Below, in pieces: positions 33,825 to 41,659 of a DNA stretch of 48,696 nucleotides. Made by a program: the position numbers and the translations under genes. Within the stretch, counting starts at the first letter, position 1, and the number at the start of each line of letters is the position of its first letter. The stretch covers positions 1 to 48,696 of the forward strand of contig CAZOOA010000015.1 in the NCBI GenBank assembly GCA_964581355.1, given 5' to 3'. This stretch comes from CAZOOA01 sp964581355 (GTDB taxonomy: Bacteria > Bacillota > Dethiobacteria > DTU022 > UBA8154). Under the pieces are notes generated by a model. The model did not search any database. It saw nothing but the letters and a program-made list of their open reading frames with translations, and was not told where the DNA came from.

Positions 33825-34541
33825 TTACCAGTCATTCTGTTTTAGTTTCTGCAAAGCCTGTTGTTCCAACCTTGAAACATAAGATTGAGATAGTTTTAGT
33901 TTTTTGGCAGTCTTCACCTGGCTTTTGTCCATCACATACCTGAGGACCATAACCTGTTTTTCTCTAAATGGCAACTTGCTTAAAGCTTCCATAAAACGCA
34001 AGGTGAAAAACCAGTCCTCTGCATTAGGAGCTCCGGTAATACCAATAATTTCTGTTTTATTCATAATTTCTTCAAAAGACAGCTTTTGAGGAACTGTTTC
34101 ATCAACCAGCAGGGTAACTTCTTCCCTGGAAAGATTCATAGCCCGGGCCAATTCTTCCAGAGTAGGATGCCTCTTCAAGCTTTGTTCCAACCTTTCTTTC
34201 TCCCGTTGAAACTGTCCCCGATGTTTATGGTAACTCCGGGAAACTTTTACGGAGTATCCATTATCTCGTAAAAAAGAACGAATTTCACCCAGAATAAAAG
34301 GGACTGCATAAGTGGAAAAGCTTGTACCCCTGTCGGGATCGAATTTATCCAGGGCTTTTATTAGCCCGACACAGCCTTCCTGGAAAATATCTTCAGCATC
34401 AATTCGTCCAAAACTGTAGCGACTTGCTAAAGCTTGTACCAGGGGCAAATTCAAGGTTACCAGCCTCTGTCTGGCCTTAATATTCCCTTTTTTGCTTCCT
34501 GTTAACAATTCTTCAAACTTTTCTTTATGCACATGAGACAT
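33825..34541 (-). CDS. sigF: RNA polymerase sigma-F factor
   Basis: First forespore-specific sigma factor. 238 residues with region 2 (DIFQEGCVGLIKALDKFDPDRGTSFSTYAVPFILGEIRSFLRD), region 3 (HPTLEELARAMNLSREEV) and region 4 (LPFREKQVMVLRYVMDKSQVKTAKKLKLSQSYVSRLEQQAL, helix-turn-helix). AAGGGTG precedes ATG 34541. The identity follows from the spoIIAA-spoIIAB-sigF order; it is held inactive by SpoIIAB. Confidence 0.97.
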   Translation of the reverse strand: MSHVHKEKFEELLTGSKKGNIKARQRLVTLNLPLVQALASRYSFGRIDAEDIFQEGCVGLIKALDKFDPDRGTSFSTYAVPFILGEIRSFLRDNGYSVKVSRSYHKHRGQFQREKERLEQSLKRHPTLEELARAMNLSREEVTLLVDETVPQKLSFEEIMNKTEIIGITGAPNAEDWFFTLRFMEALSKLPFREKQVMVLRYVMDKSQVKTAKKLKLSQSYVSRLEQQALQKLKQNDW

Positions 34542-34558
34542 AAAAGGTCACCCTTGTT

Positions 34559-34990
34559 TTAATGATTGCTTTCTGTTTTACGAAAGGTTTTACTCATTTT
34601 GACGACTGTCCCTTTCCCCGGTGCAGACTCCAGAACGAAGTCATCCATAAAATTCTCCATAATTGTTATTCCCATTCCTGAGCGCTCCAGCTCTGGCTTT
34701 TCAGTATAAAAAGGTTCACGAACTTTTTGAATGTCTTCAATGCCTTTCCCCTCATCTCGTACTTCTACCCATATAGAATGGTTTTCTATGGAAGCTTTAA
34801 TCGTAATAATTCCTTTTTCATCTTCATAAGCATGAAGAATGCTGTTTGTTACAGCTTCTGAAACAGCTGTCCTGACTTCGTTGACTTCGTCGAGAGTTGG
34901 ATCCAGCCTGGCGGAAAAAGCAGCAACTACCACCCTGACGAAACTCTCATTTTCTGATTTTGCTGGAATTTTCAAGACCATGAAATCCAT
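34559..34990 (-). CDS. spoIIAB: Anti-sigma-F factor and serine kinase SpoIIAB
   Basis: 143-residue GHKL-type kinase that binds SigF and phosphorylates SpoIIAA. The N box (EAVTNSILHAYED), G1 box (DEGKGIED) and G2 box (RSGMGITIMENFMDD) are present. The ribosome site is unusual: AGGAGGTG (35017-35024) lies 26 bases before ATG 34990 with a 15-base palindrome between. No closer SD is visible. Confidence 0.97.
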   Translation of the reverse strand: MDFMVLKIPAKSENESFVRVVVAAFSARLDPTLDEVNEVRTAVSEAVTNSILHAYEDEKGIITIKASIENHSIWVEVRDEGKGIEDIQKVREPFYTEKPELERSGMGITIMENFMDDFVLESAPGKGTVVKMSKTFRKTESNH

Positions 34991-34997
34991 AATTATG

Positions 34998-35024
34998 CCG
35001 GCTTAAAGCCGGGTCGCACCTCCT
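34998..35024 (-). promoter_or_regulatory. Shine-Dalgarno separated from the spoIIAB start by a hairpin
   Basis: AGGAGGTG (complement of 35017-35024) is followed by CCGGCTT/AAGCCGG arms at 34998-35012, then ATG 34990. If the 15-base hairpin is folded out, about 11 bases remain between SD and start. Such a structure could set or regulate the spoIIAB to spoIIAA ratio. Confidence 0.55.
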
Positions 35025-35054
35025 GACCATGATATAATGTTTTACAAAGCATGA

Positions 35055-35393
35055 TTACCCTAAGGCATTGATAGCTTCGTTTTCAGTATGGAACGCCTTG
35101 ATTACTTTTAAAACACCACCCATCTGCAAAATCCTTTCAGTGTGCCTGTTAAGCCCACAAAGCACAACTTGTCCACCTTTTTCCTTGAACTGCCGATACC
35201 TGCCCAAAATAACGCCAATGCCAGAACTATCAATAAAGCTTAACTCTTTCAAGTTAATAACCAGGTGGAGCACTGTGTTTTTCGACAACTCCTGTTCTAT
35301 TGTTTGTTTAAGTTTTAAAGCAGTATGATGGTCGAGTTCACCTGTTAGACGCACAATAAGAATGTTTTTTCTTTTAATTAATTTTATATCCAT
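35055..35393 (-). CDS. spoIIAA: Anti-anti-sigma-F factor SpoIIAA
   Basis: 112-residue STAS-domain protein that releases SigF from SpoIIAB when dephosphorylated by SpoIIE. The phosphorylation site block is LSFIDSSGIGVILGRY; the modified serine is the second of the SS pair (Ser 57, equivalent to Ser 58 in B. subtilis). GGGGGAG precedes ATG 35393. A consensus sigma-H promoter lies just upstream. Confidence 0.97.
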   Translation of the reverse strand: MDIKLIKRKNILIVRLTGELDHHTALKLKQTIEQELSKNTVLHLVINLKELSFIDSSGIGVILGRYRQFKEKGGQVVLCGLNRHTERILQMGGVLKVIKAFHTENEAINALG

Positions 35394-35428
35394 AATTCTC
35401 CCCCAATATTGCAGATATATGGAAATCT

Positions 35429-35455
35429 ATTCTACAACTATCAGTAATTTCCTGC
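35429..35455 (-). promoter_or_regulatory. Sigma-H promoter of spoIIAA-spoIIAB-sigF
   Basis: Minus strand GCAGGAAAT (complement of 35447-35455), 11 bases, GTAGAAT (complement of 35429-35435). This fits RnAGGAWWW-N11-RnnGAAT at every defined base. The B. subtilis spoIIA operon is likewise driven by sigma-H with Spo0A~P. Confidence 0.78.
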
Positions 35456-35485
35456 CTTGATGAACTGATATAGGTTCAATTTTCC

Positions 35486-36655
35486 CTAATTTGCAAAACG
35501 TAACCATATCTGGAAATACCTTTGAAGCAACTCTGGAAAAGAAGCTTTCCTGAGATCATCTGCCAGCACCAGGTCTATTTCCTTAACTACGTCTTTCTCG
35601 TGAAGCGCTACTGCTGTCCCAACCCTGCTTCCTTTTTCTGCAGGCGCTTCCAGCCGTTCAGGCAGGTGATATTCTATTTCATACTCAACTTCATCTCCTA
35701 TTTTTGTCATCAAACTTAAACTTTCCAAGGCAATAATGTCTGCCTGCAAAACCGAACCTCGATCTACAGGGAGAGTGGAAACCACTTGATTTCTGGGAAT
35801 AAGCACCAGTCCCTGGTAATTGGAAAAACCATAATCCAGCAGTTGTTTCGCTTCTTGGTAGCGGATATCACTGGCAGGTGCTCCCATGACAATGGCAATG
35901 AGGCGAGTCCCGTTTCTGCTTGCAGTAGCAGAAATGCTATGCCCGGATTCCCCGGTAAAGCCTGTTTTAATACCATCACATCCATCATAATACCTTATCA
36001 GCCTGTTTGTATTACTTAAATAAACCCGACCGGCCCGAATACGACCTTCTAAAAAATTTTCATCCATCCAGATTTGACTCCAGCGAAAAAAGATGGGATA
36101 TGATAACAGTTCTCTGCTCATTAAGGCAAGATCATAGGTGGTTGAATAATGATCCTCATGGTGCAGACCGCTGGTATTCACAAAATTTGTATTCTCCATG
36201 CCCATCTTTTTGGCCCTTTCATTCATACGTTCCACAAAGGCTTCTTCACTTCCTGCGATATATTCAGCCACAGCCACTGATGCATCATTTCCTGAACCCA
36301 CAACAATACCAATAAGCAAAGATTCCATATCGATGACATCACCGGGGCTTAGAAAAAGCTGAGAACCTCCCATGGAAGCAGCTCTTTCAGTAATGGGGAC
36401 TTCATTGTCCAGGCTGATATCTCCTGTAGCAAGCGCATCCAAGGCAATAAGCATGGTCATAATTTTCGTAATGCTGGCAGGGTATACCTTTTTGTCCTGG
36501 TTCAAAGAAGTAATAATTTCCCCGGTATGATATTCCATCAACAATGCTGCCTTAGCTTGTAAATCTTCCCTGGAAATCCCCTGAACTGGGGATAAGCAGG
36601 CTGCTAAATGGATTAAGACGGTAGCTGTGATAAAAAGGAACCTTTTTCCTGGCAC
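35486..36655 (-). CDS. dacF: D-alanyl-D-alanine carboxypeptidase DacF
   Basis: Forespore-made PBP5-type carboxypeptidase acting on cortex peptidoglycan. It has a signal peptide (RFLFITATVLIHLAACLSPVQG) and the catalytic motifs SITK, SGND and KTGFT, followed by a C-terminal beta domain and amphipathic tail. A frame start exists at ATG 36676, but AGGAGG inside it points to GTG 36655, giving 389 residues, equal to B. subtilis DacF. The sigma-F promoter -10 also lies only 8 bases from 36676, which rules that start out. It directly precedes spoIIA, as in Bacillus. Confidence 0.95.
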   Translation of the reverse strand: MPGKRFLFITATVLIHLAACLSPVQGISREDLQAKAALLMEYHTGEIITSLNQDKKVYPASITKIMTMLIALDALATGDISLDNEVPITERAASMGGSQLFLSPGDVIDMESLLIGIVVGSGNDASVAVAEYIAGSEEAFVERMNERAKKMGMENTNFVNTSGLHHEDHYSTTYDLALMSRELLSYPIFFRWSQIWMDENFLEGRIRAGRVYLSNTNRLIRYYDGCDGIKTGFTGESGHSISATASRNGTRLIAIVMGAPASDIRYQEAKQLLDYGFSNYQGLVLIPRNQVVSTLPVDRGSVLQADIIALESLSLMTKIGDEVEYEIEYHLPERLEAPAEKGSRVGTAVALHEKDVVKEIDLVLADDLRKASFPELLQRYFQIWLRFAN

Positions 36656-36683
36656 CTTTTCCCCTCCTCTTTTCATTTTTTTT

Positions 36684-36711
36684 ATTATCCCCCCGGGTGT
36701 AAAAAAGATAC
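36684..36711 (-). promoter_or_regulatory. Candidate sigma-F promoter of dacF
   Basis: Minus strand GTATC (complement of 36707-36711), 14 bases, GGGGATAAT (complement of 36684-36692). The -10 fits GGnRAnAnT fully and the -35 resembles GYATA in four of five bases. dacF is sigma-F dependent in B. subtilis. Confidence 0.6.
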
Positions 36712-36712
36712 A

Positions 36713-36745
36713 AAAAACCTTACTTCCTGAGGAAGTAAGGTTTTT
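36713..36745 (-). terminator. Intrinsic terminator after pdp
   Basis: A 15-base perfect stem (36713-36727 with 36731-36745) around a three-base loop, with T tracts on both strands. It ends the steA-to-pdp transcript just before the dacF promoter. Confidence 0.88.
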
Positions 36746-36781
36746 ATAAGACCGGGAAGCGCAAGCTCCATTTTCCTACTA

Positions 36782-38098
36782 TTAGCTGGGAAATGGTGGC
36801 ACCACACCGTAAATTAATGAAGGTGGTTCAACTTTTTCGTCACATATATTAAAGGCATTGGCCAGTTCCTTGCAAGCTGAGTTGACAGAATCTTCATCGC
36901 TTCCATGAATGCAGGCCAGGGTTTCGCCCTGGACAACACTGTCACCAATTTTCCTGTTAAGTATCACACCCACTTCTGGCTTTATTTTTTGGTTTTTATA
37001 AACACGCCCTGCACCTAACCTTACTGCTACTTTACCAACCCTTTTGGCATCAATTTCGCACAGGTAGCCTGCTTTTTGTGCTTTTACTTTTTTAACCTGG
37101 TCTGCCCGGGGGAATAGATCTGTATTTTCCAGGTATTCAACCTGTCCTCCCTGGGCCTGGATCAGTTGTTTAAACTTCTCCAGGGCTTCCCCGCTTGTTA
37201 GAATTTTTTCCGCCTGCTCCTGACCCTCTTCTGGATTTCTAACCTTACCCACCATGGCCAGCATGTAACCGGCCAGGGTAATACAAAGCCGCTTAACATC
37301 CCAGGGACCTTCTCCTTTAAGCACCTGTAAAGCCTCAATTACTTCCAGCGCATTACCCACAGCATATCCCAGGGGTTGATTCATATCCGAAACAACAGCA
37401 ACAACACGGCGGTCCATGTCTTTTCCAATTCGCACCAGGATCTCCGCCAGGTTAAAAGCCTCATCCCTACTTTCCATAAAAGCCCCGCTGCCCGCTTTAA
37501 TGTCCAAAAGAATGGCATCTGCACCTGCAGCGACTTTTTTGCTCATGATCGATGCGGCGATAAGAGAGATATTTTCAACTGTCCCCGTTACATCCCGGAG
37601 GGCATAAAGCTTTCCTTCAGCAGGGGTGAGACTTTCCGTTTGCGCCATAATAGCCAGATCATTATTTTGCACGATTTCTTTAAAGTGCTGGGTAGACAGC
37701 TGAGCGCTAAATCCGGGTATACTTTCCAACTTGTCAATGGTCCCGCCGGTAAAACCCAAGCCTCGGCCGGATATTTTAGCCACTGGAACTCCTGCTGCTG
37801 CAACAATAGGCGTTAAGATTAGGGTTACCTTGTCGCCAATCCCTCCGCTGCTGTGCTTATCCACCACAGTTTTTTCCAGGGAGGAAAAATCCAAAACTTC
37901 CCCTGAGTTAGCCAGTGCCGAAGTTAACGAGTTTGTTTCTTTAGCGCTTAATCCTTGAAAATAAATAGCCATCAACAGCGCCGCCATTTGGTAATCGGGT
38001 ATTGTTCCTGTAGCATACTCATTAATTAAATAATTAATCTCTTCTGGAGAAAGACTTTGCCCATCTCTTTTTTTAATCACCAAACCTAAAGCTCGCAT
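36782..38098 (-). CDS. pdp: Pyrimidine-nucleoside phosphorylase
   Basis: Phosphorolysis of uridine, deoxyuridine or thymidine. 438 residues. The signature KHSSGGIGDKVTLILTPIVAAAGVPVAKISGRGLG covers the phosphate site and dimer loop; LDIKAGSGAFM and the C-terminal barrel-sandwich domain (RLGAGRVYKNQ, GDSVVQGE) are present. Ser replaces the more usual Thr in KHSTGG. It lies 19 bases after deoB, so both act in nucleoside salvage. Confidence 0.95.
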   Translation of the reverse strand: MRALGLVIKKRDGQSLSPEEINYLINEYATGTIPDYQMAALLMAIYFQGLSAKETNSLTSALANSGEVLDFSSLEKTVVDKHSSGGIGDKVTLILTPIVAAAGVPVAKISGRGLGFTGGTIDKLESIPGFSAQLSTQHFKEIVQNNDLAIMAQTESLTPAEGKLYALRDVTGTVENISLIAASIMSKKVAAGADAILLDIKAGSGAFMESRDEAFNLAEILVRIGKDMDRRVVAVVSDMNQPLGYAVGNALEVIEALQVLKGEGPWDVKRLCITLAGYMLAMVGKVRNPEEGQEQAEKILTSGEALEKFKQLIQAQGGQVEYLENTDLFPRADQVKKVKAQKAGYLCEIDAKRVGKVAVRLGAGRVYKNQKIKPEVGVILNRKIGDSVVQGETLACIHGSDEDSVNSACKELANAFNICDEKVEPPSLIYGVVPPFPS

Positions 38099-38117
38099 AA
38101 TAAAACTCCTTCTTTAA

Positions 38118-39257
38118 TTAAACCAACATTTTAGCAAAACTTTCCCCCTTAAGGGTTATGGGACAGTTTAAAACATCCAGGACAGTCACACCTACATCGG
38201 CAAAACTATTCCTGGTACCCAATCTTTCAGGTTTAATTCCCTGTCCATAAACAAGCAAGGGGACATACTCTCTTGTATGATCCGTGCCCTTAAAAGTCGG
38301 ATCACATCCATGGTCAGCCGTAATAATTAGTAAATCTTCCGGAGTTAAACAATCCAGGAACTCTCCCAGAAATTGATCAAATTCCTCGAGCGCCCTGGCA
38401 AAACCGGTCAAATCATTTCGGTGTCCGTAAAGCATGTCAAAATCAACAAATGTAGCCCAGATCAAGCCGCTAACCGGTTCTTTCATCCAGGAAAGCAGGG
38501 ATTTCATTATTTCATGGTTGCCCGAAGCTTCAATGTGCCTGGTAATCCCCCGGCCAGAAAAAATATCTTTCACTTTCCCGACTGCACACACTTCCATGCC
38601 TGCCTGGCTGATGTAGTCAAGCAGAGTCAGTTCGGGAGGCAGAAGGGAAAAATCCTTGCGGTTTTCTGTACGCCAGAAGTCACCCTTGGTACCTCGAAAT
38701 GGTCTGGCGATCACCCTTCCTACTGCATGATCACCTTGCAATATTTCTTCTCTCGCCCGGCGGCACCATTCATACAGAGTCTCTAAAGAAACGATACTTT
38801 CGTGAGCAGCTACCTGAAAAACGCTATCGGCAGAAGTATAAACGATCGGCCTGCCTGTTTCCAGGTGCTCTACACCTAATTCCTTGATAATTTCTGTCCC
38901 TGAAGCAGTTATATTACCCAGAACTTTCTTCCCCACCATTTGTTCAAAGGGCCGAACGACTTCAACGGGAAAACCATCAGGATAAACGGGAAAAGTAAAA
39001 TTCAAAGGCACGCCCGCAATTTCCCAGTGACCGGAAATGGTATCCTTACCTTTTGACAACTGAGACATCTTACCATAGGCACCATTAACTTTCAAGTCAG
39101 CATCTAATGATTCTACGATTTTCCCCAAGCCAAGAGATGCCAGGTTGGGAAGTTTTATTTCCCGATATGTTGAAATAATATGGCCCAGGGTATTGCTTCC
39201 CTTGTCCCCGTATAAATACGCGTCCGGCAAAGCACCTACTCCCGCGCCATCAAGCAC
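38118..39257 (-). CDS. deoB: Phosphopentomutase (N-terminus uncertain)
   Basis: Interconverts ribose 1- and 5-phosphate. Alkaline-phosphatase fold with metal-site residues in LDGAGVGALPDA, HWEIAGV, YTSADSVFQVAAHE, TFVDFDMLYGHRND and ITADHGCDPT. GTG 39257 lacks an SD and would remove the first beta strand. Upstream codons read KKRVILLV, joining smoothly to LDGAGVG, but the frame reaches a TAG without an NTG. Either ATT 39287 is the start, or the ATG at 39292 (with GGGGATAGG) was put out of frame by one missing A in an A7 tract (39272-39278). Confidence 0.9.
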   Translation of the reverse strand: MLDGAGVGALPDAYLYGDKGSNTLGHIISTYREIKLPNLASLGLGKIVESLDADLKVNGAYGKMSQLSKGKDTISGHWEIAGVPLNFTFPVYPDGFPVEVVRPFEQMVGKKVLGNITASGTEIIKELGVEHLETGRPIVYTSADSVFQVAAHESIVSLETLYEWCRRAREEILQGDHAVGRVIARPFRGTKGDFWRTENRKDFSLLPPELTLLDYISQAGMEVCAVGKVKDIFSGRGITRHIEASGNHEIMKSLLSWMKEPVSGLIWATFVDFDMLYGHRNDLTGFARALEEFDQFLGEFLDCLTPEDLLIITADHGCDPTFKGTDHTREYVPLLVYGQGIKPERLGTRNSFADVGVTVLDVLNCPITLKGESFAKMLV

Positions 39258-39334
39258 TAAAAGAATAACTCTTTTTTTAAAAAGAATATCATCCTATCCC
39301 CTTTTTTTGCCAATTCTAATCGTAAAGCAGAACT

Positions 39335-40222
39335 TTAAGCCCTTGGATGGGCCTGATCATATATTTCTTTGATTTTTTTCCGGGTTACCTGGGTATAAAT
39401 CTGTGTGGTAGAAATATCGGCATGGCCCAGCATTTCCTGTACAGAACGCAGGTCTGCACCGTTTTCCAGCAAGTGGGTAGCAAAGGAATGGCGCAGCGTA
39501 TGCGGTGTAATTTCTGTGTTGATTCCTGCACGCAGCACATATTTTTTCAAGATTTTCCAGAATCCCTGCCGGGTCAACCGGTTTCCATGCTGGTTTAGAA
39601 ACAGCGCTTTTTCTTCTTTGTTTTTGACATATTTTTCTCTGCTGTATTTTAAATAATCCTGCAAACTTTTGATGGCAACTGATCCCAAGGGGATCATTCT
39701 TTCCTTCCCACCTTTGCCATCACAACGCAAAAAGCCCATTTTGATATTAGCATGATTTAAATTTAATGAAACCAGTTCGGATACACGAATGCCGGTGGCA
39801 TAAATCAACTCCAGCATAGCTTTGTCCCTCATACCTATGATGCAATCTGTCCGGGGTTGCTCCAGGAGCAGTTCAATATCTTGAAAGGAAAGGACATGGG
39901 GAAGTTTTTTTTCTGATTTGGGAGATTCAAGTTCAACAGCGGGATTCTCAGTAATAATTTGCTCTTTTAACAAGTACTGGTAAAAGGAACGTATAGAAGC
40001 CAGGCTGCGGGTAATCGTAGAAGGAGCCAGGCCTTTACTTTGCTGCTCAGACAGGTAGGCGGTAATCTGTCTTCTTGAAGTTTGCCCAAAACTGTTGATA
40101 TTCTGTGCTTGTAAAAATTGTAAATACTTGCGTAGATCCCGTTGATATGAATCCAGCGTATTATCCGCCAATCCTTTTTCAACGGAAAGATGGTAAATAA
40201 AGTCTTTCAAATACTGCTCCAT
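39335..40222 (-). CDS. xerD: Site-specific tyrosine recombinase XerD
   Basis: 295-residue recombinase that resolves chromosome dimers at dif. The N-terminal SAM-like domain (MEQYLKDFIYHLSVEKGL) is followed by the catalytic domain with TGIRVSEL (Arg), GKGGKER (Lys), HTLRHSFATHLLENGADLRSVQEMLGHADISTTQIYTQV (His-x2-Arg, His and Tyr nucleophile). ATG 40222 has AAAGGGG upstream and fits the family better than the 40255 start. It follows spoIIM, as in many Firmicutes. Confidence 0.95.
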   Translation of the reverse strand: MEQYLKDFIYHLSVEKGLADNTLDSYQRDLRKYLQFLQAQNINSFGQTSRRQITAYLSEQQSKGLAPSTITRSLASIRSFYQYLLKEQIITENPAVELESPKSEKKLPHVLSFQDIELLLEQPRTDCIIGMRDKAMLELIYATGIRVSELVSLNLNHANIKMGFLRCDGKGGKERMIPLGSVAIKSLQDYLKYSREKYVKNKEEKALFLNQHGNRLTRQGFWKILKKYVLRAGINTEITPHTLRHSFATHLLENGADLRSVQEMLGHADISTTQIYTQVTRKKIKEIYDQAHPRA

Positions 40223-40323
40223 CCAAATATAACCCCTTTGAGTAAAATACAGCAATAATTATAACTTATTCCACATCACCTAATAAAATCCCTTTAAAAC
40301 CATTGAACAATTTTGTATTAAAG

Positions 40324-40962
40324 TTAAAAAATTAAAAATACTAGCCTGGTAAAAACCGGGGTTACAAAAGCCTCTACTATACTTCCCAGCAGCGCCAACA
40401 AAAACATCACAGCGATAAAAAAATTGTGATTTGTAGAATGCTTTTTCTGGTCAAAATAAATATCTTTAAATCGCTCCCGACATTTTAATAATGAATAAGT
40501 CCCTGCCCCTGCTGCTGTTCCGATAAATGCTGGAACAAACAAAAGATTGTGAGGAAGTACTGCAAAGAGTGCAAACAGAACCCCTTGCGCCGACCACCTG
40601 CAGACTAAAAAACTAACAGTAAAGCCCAGGGAAAAACCTTTGTAAAGCATCAGCAATAAGACAAAAGGAAAACCAAACCAAATATACCCCCAGAGCCACA
40701 TCAACAAAAGCAGTCCCAGATTTTTCTGGAAAGAAGCTTTTAATAAACTGGTAGAGTATAATAACGGTTCTTCAGTTTGTTTTCCAAGTGTTTCCCCCAA
40801 AACAAGAAATGCATGATTTAATTCTGCAAGTTGCTGGGCTTCCATAAAACGAACAAGCAATGCACCCGCAATTAGGCTGACTCCAAAGAAGAAAAAAACA
40901 AAAAAGATAATACCTTTATTATCTTCCAGATATTCCATGGCACCGGCTATAATCCTGAGCAT
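40324..40962 (-). CDS. spoIIM: Stage II sporulation protein M
   Basis: Polytopic scaffold of the SpoIID-SpoIIM-SpoIIP engulfment machine. 212 residues with five predicted helices (IIFFVFFFFGVSLIAGALLV, LGLLLLMWLWGYIWFGFPFVLLL and others) and a conserved LLYKGFSLGFTV-like segment. A sigma-E-like promoter lies 33-60 bases upstream, although the gene is also within a longer gene series. Confidence 0.92.
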   Translation of the reverse strand: MLRIIAGAMEYLEDNKGIIFFVFFFFGVSLIAGALLVRFMEAQQLAELNHAFLVLGETLGKQTEEPLLYSTSLLKASFQKNLGLLLLMWLWGYIWFGFPFVLLLMLYKGFSLGFTVSFLVCRWSAQGVLFALFAVLPHNLLFVPAFIGTAAGAGTYSLLKCRERFKDIYFDQKKHSTNHNFFIAVMFLLALLGSIVEAFVTPVFTRLVFLIF

Positions 40963-40994
40963 ATATTTGTCTCTCCAGGTTGTCCTTTAGATTA

Positions 40995-41022
40995 AATATA
41001 TTACCTGGCGGGACAAATATTC
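40995..41022 (-). promoter_or_regulatory. Candidate sigma-E promoter of spoIIM
   Basis: Minus strand GAATATT (complement of 41016-41022), 13 bases, AATATATT (complement of 40995-41002). The -35 fits KMATATT fully, and six of eight -10 bases fit CATACAHT. The 13-base spacing equals that seen before spoIVA. spoIIM is sigma-E dependent in B. subtilis. Confidence 0.6.
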
Positions 41023-41045
41023 CAGGACAGTTAATCTGGCTTCTC

Positions 41046-41576
41046 TCAAAGCCCTAGGTATTTTAAAGCAAGCAAAAGACCTACAACGGTTTTACCATCT
41101 TCAATTTCACCATTTTTGATTTTTCCCAGGGCCGATTGCAAGGGAATATTTTCCAGCTGGATAAACTCATCCTCAGGCTTTTCCACTTCCTTTTTATATA
41201 AATCACGGCCAAGAAAAACATGAATGATTTCACTGGAAAAACCTGGTGAAGGATAAAAAGAGGTAAGGTTTAACAGGTTGTTGCTGGCAAAACCGGTTTC
41301 CTCGGCCAACTCCCTTTGAGCACAGTCTTCGATTTTCTCGCCAGGTTCAATAATGCCAGCAGGTATTTCCAGCAGAACTTTTTCCGCCGCCTTCCTATAC
41401 TGGCGAATGCAAAGCACTTCCATGTTTTCATTGACCGGAACAATGGCCACGGCTCCAGAGTGCTCTACAATTTCCCGCTTTGCTTGTTTCCCGTCTGGCA
41501 GCAAAACCTCATCCACTCGGACTGTAACCACTTTTCCGGAGAAAGGATAGCTTGAACTTGTTGTTTTTTCTTCCAT
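41046..41576 (-). CDS. nudF: NUDIX hydrolase, ADP-ribose pyrophosphatase type
   Basis: 176 residues. The Nudix box GIIEPGEKIEDCAQRELAEETGF satisfies G-x5-E-x7-REUxEExGU. The N-terminal dimerisation strands (VVTVRVDEVLLPDGKQAKREIVEH) and AIVPVNENMEVLCIRQYR are typical of ADP-ribose pyrophosphatases. ATG 41576 is preferred over TTG 41585, which lies too close to GGGGGT. Substrate inferred from family. Confidence 0.92.
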   Translation of the reverse strand: MEEKTTSSSYPFSGKVVTVRVDEVLLPDGKQAKREIVEHSGAVAIVPVNENMEVLCIRQYRKAAEKVLLEIPAGIIEPGEKIEDCAQRELAEETGFASNNLLNLTSFYPSPGFSSEIIHVFLGRDLYKKEVEKPEDEFIQLENIPLQSALGKIKNGEIEDGKTVVGLLLALKYLGL

Positions 41577-41659
41577 CTTAATCAATACCCCCGTATAAAT
41601 ATATAATAATAACAGGTTAATCTATTGCTTCAAAATTCCATTTTACTATTTACAATTCT

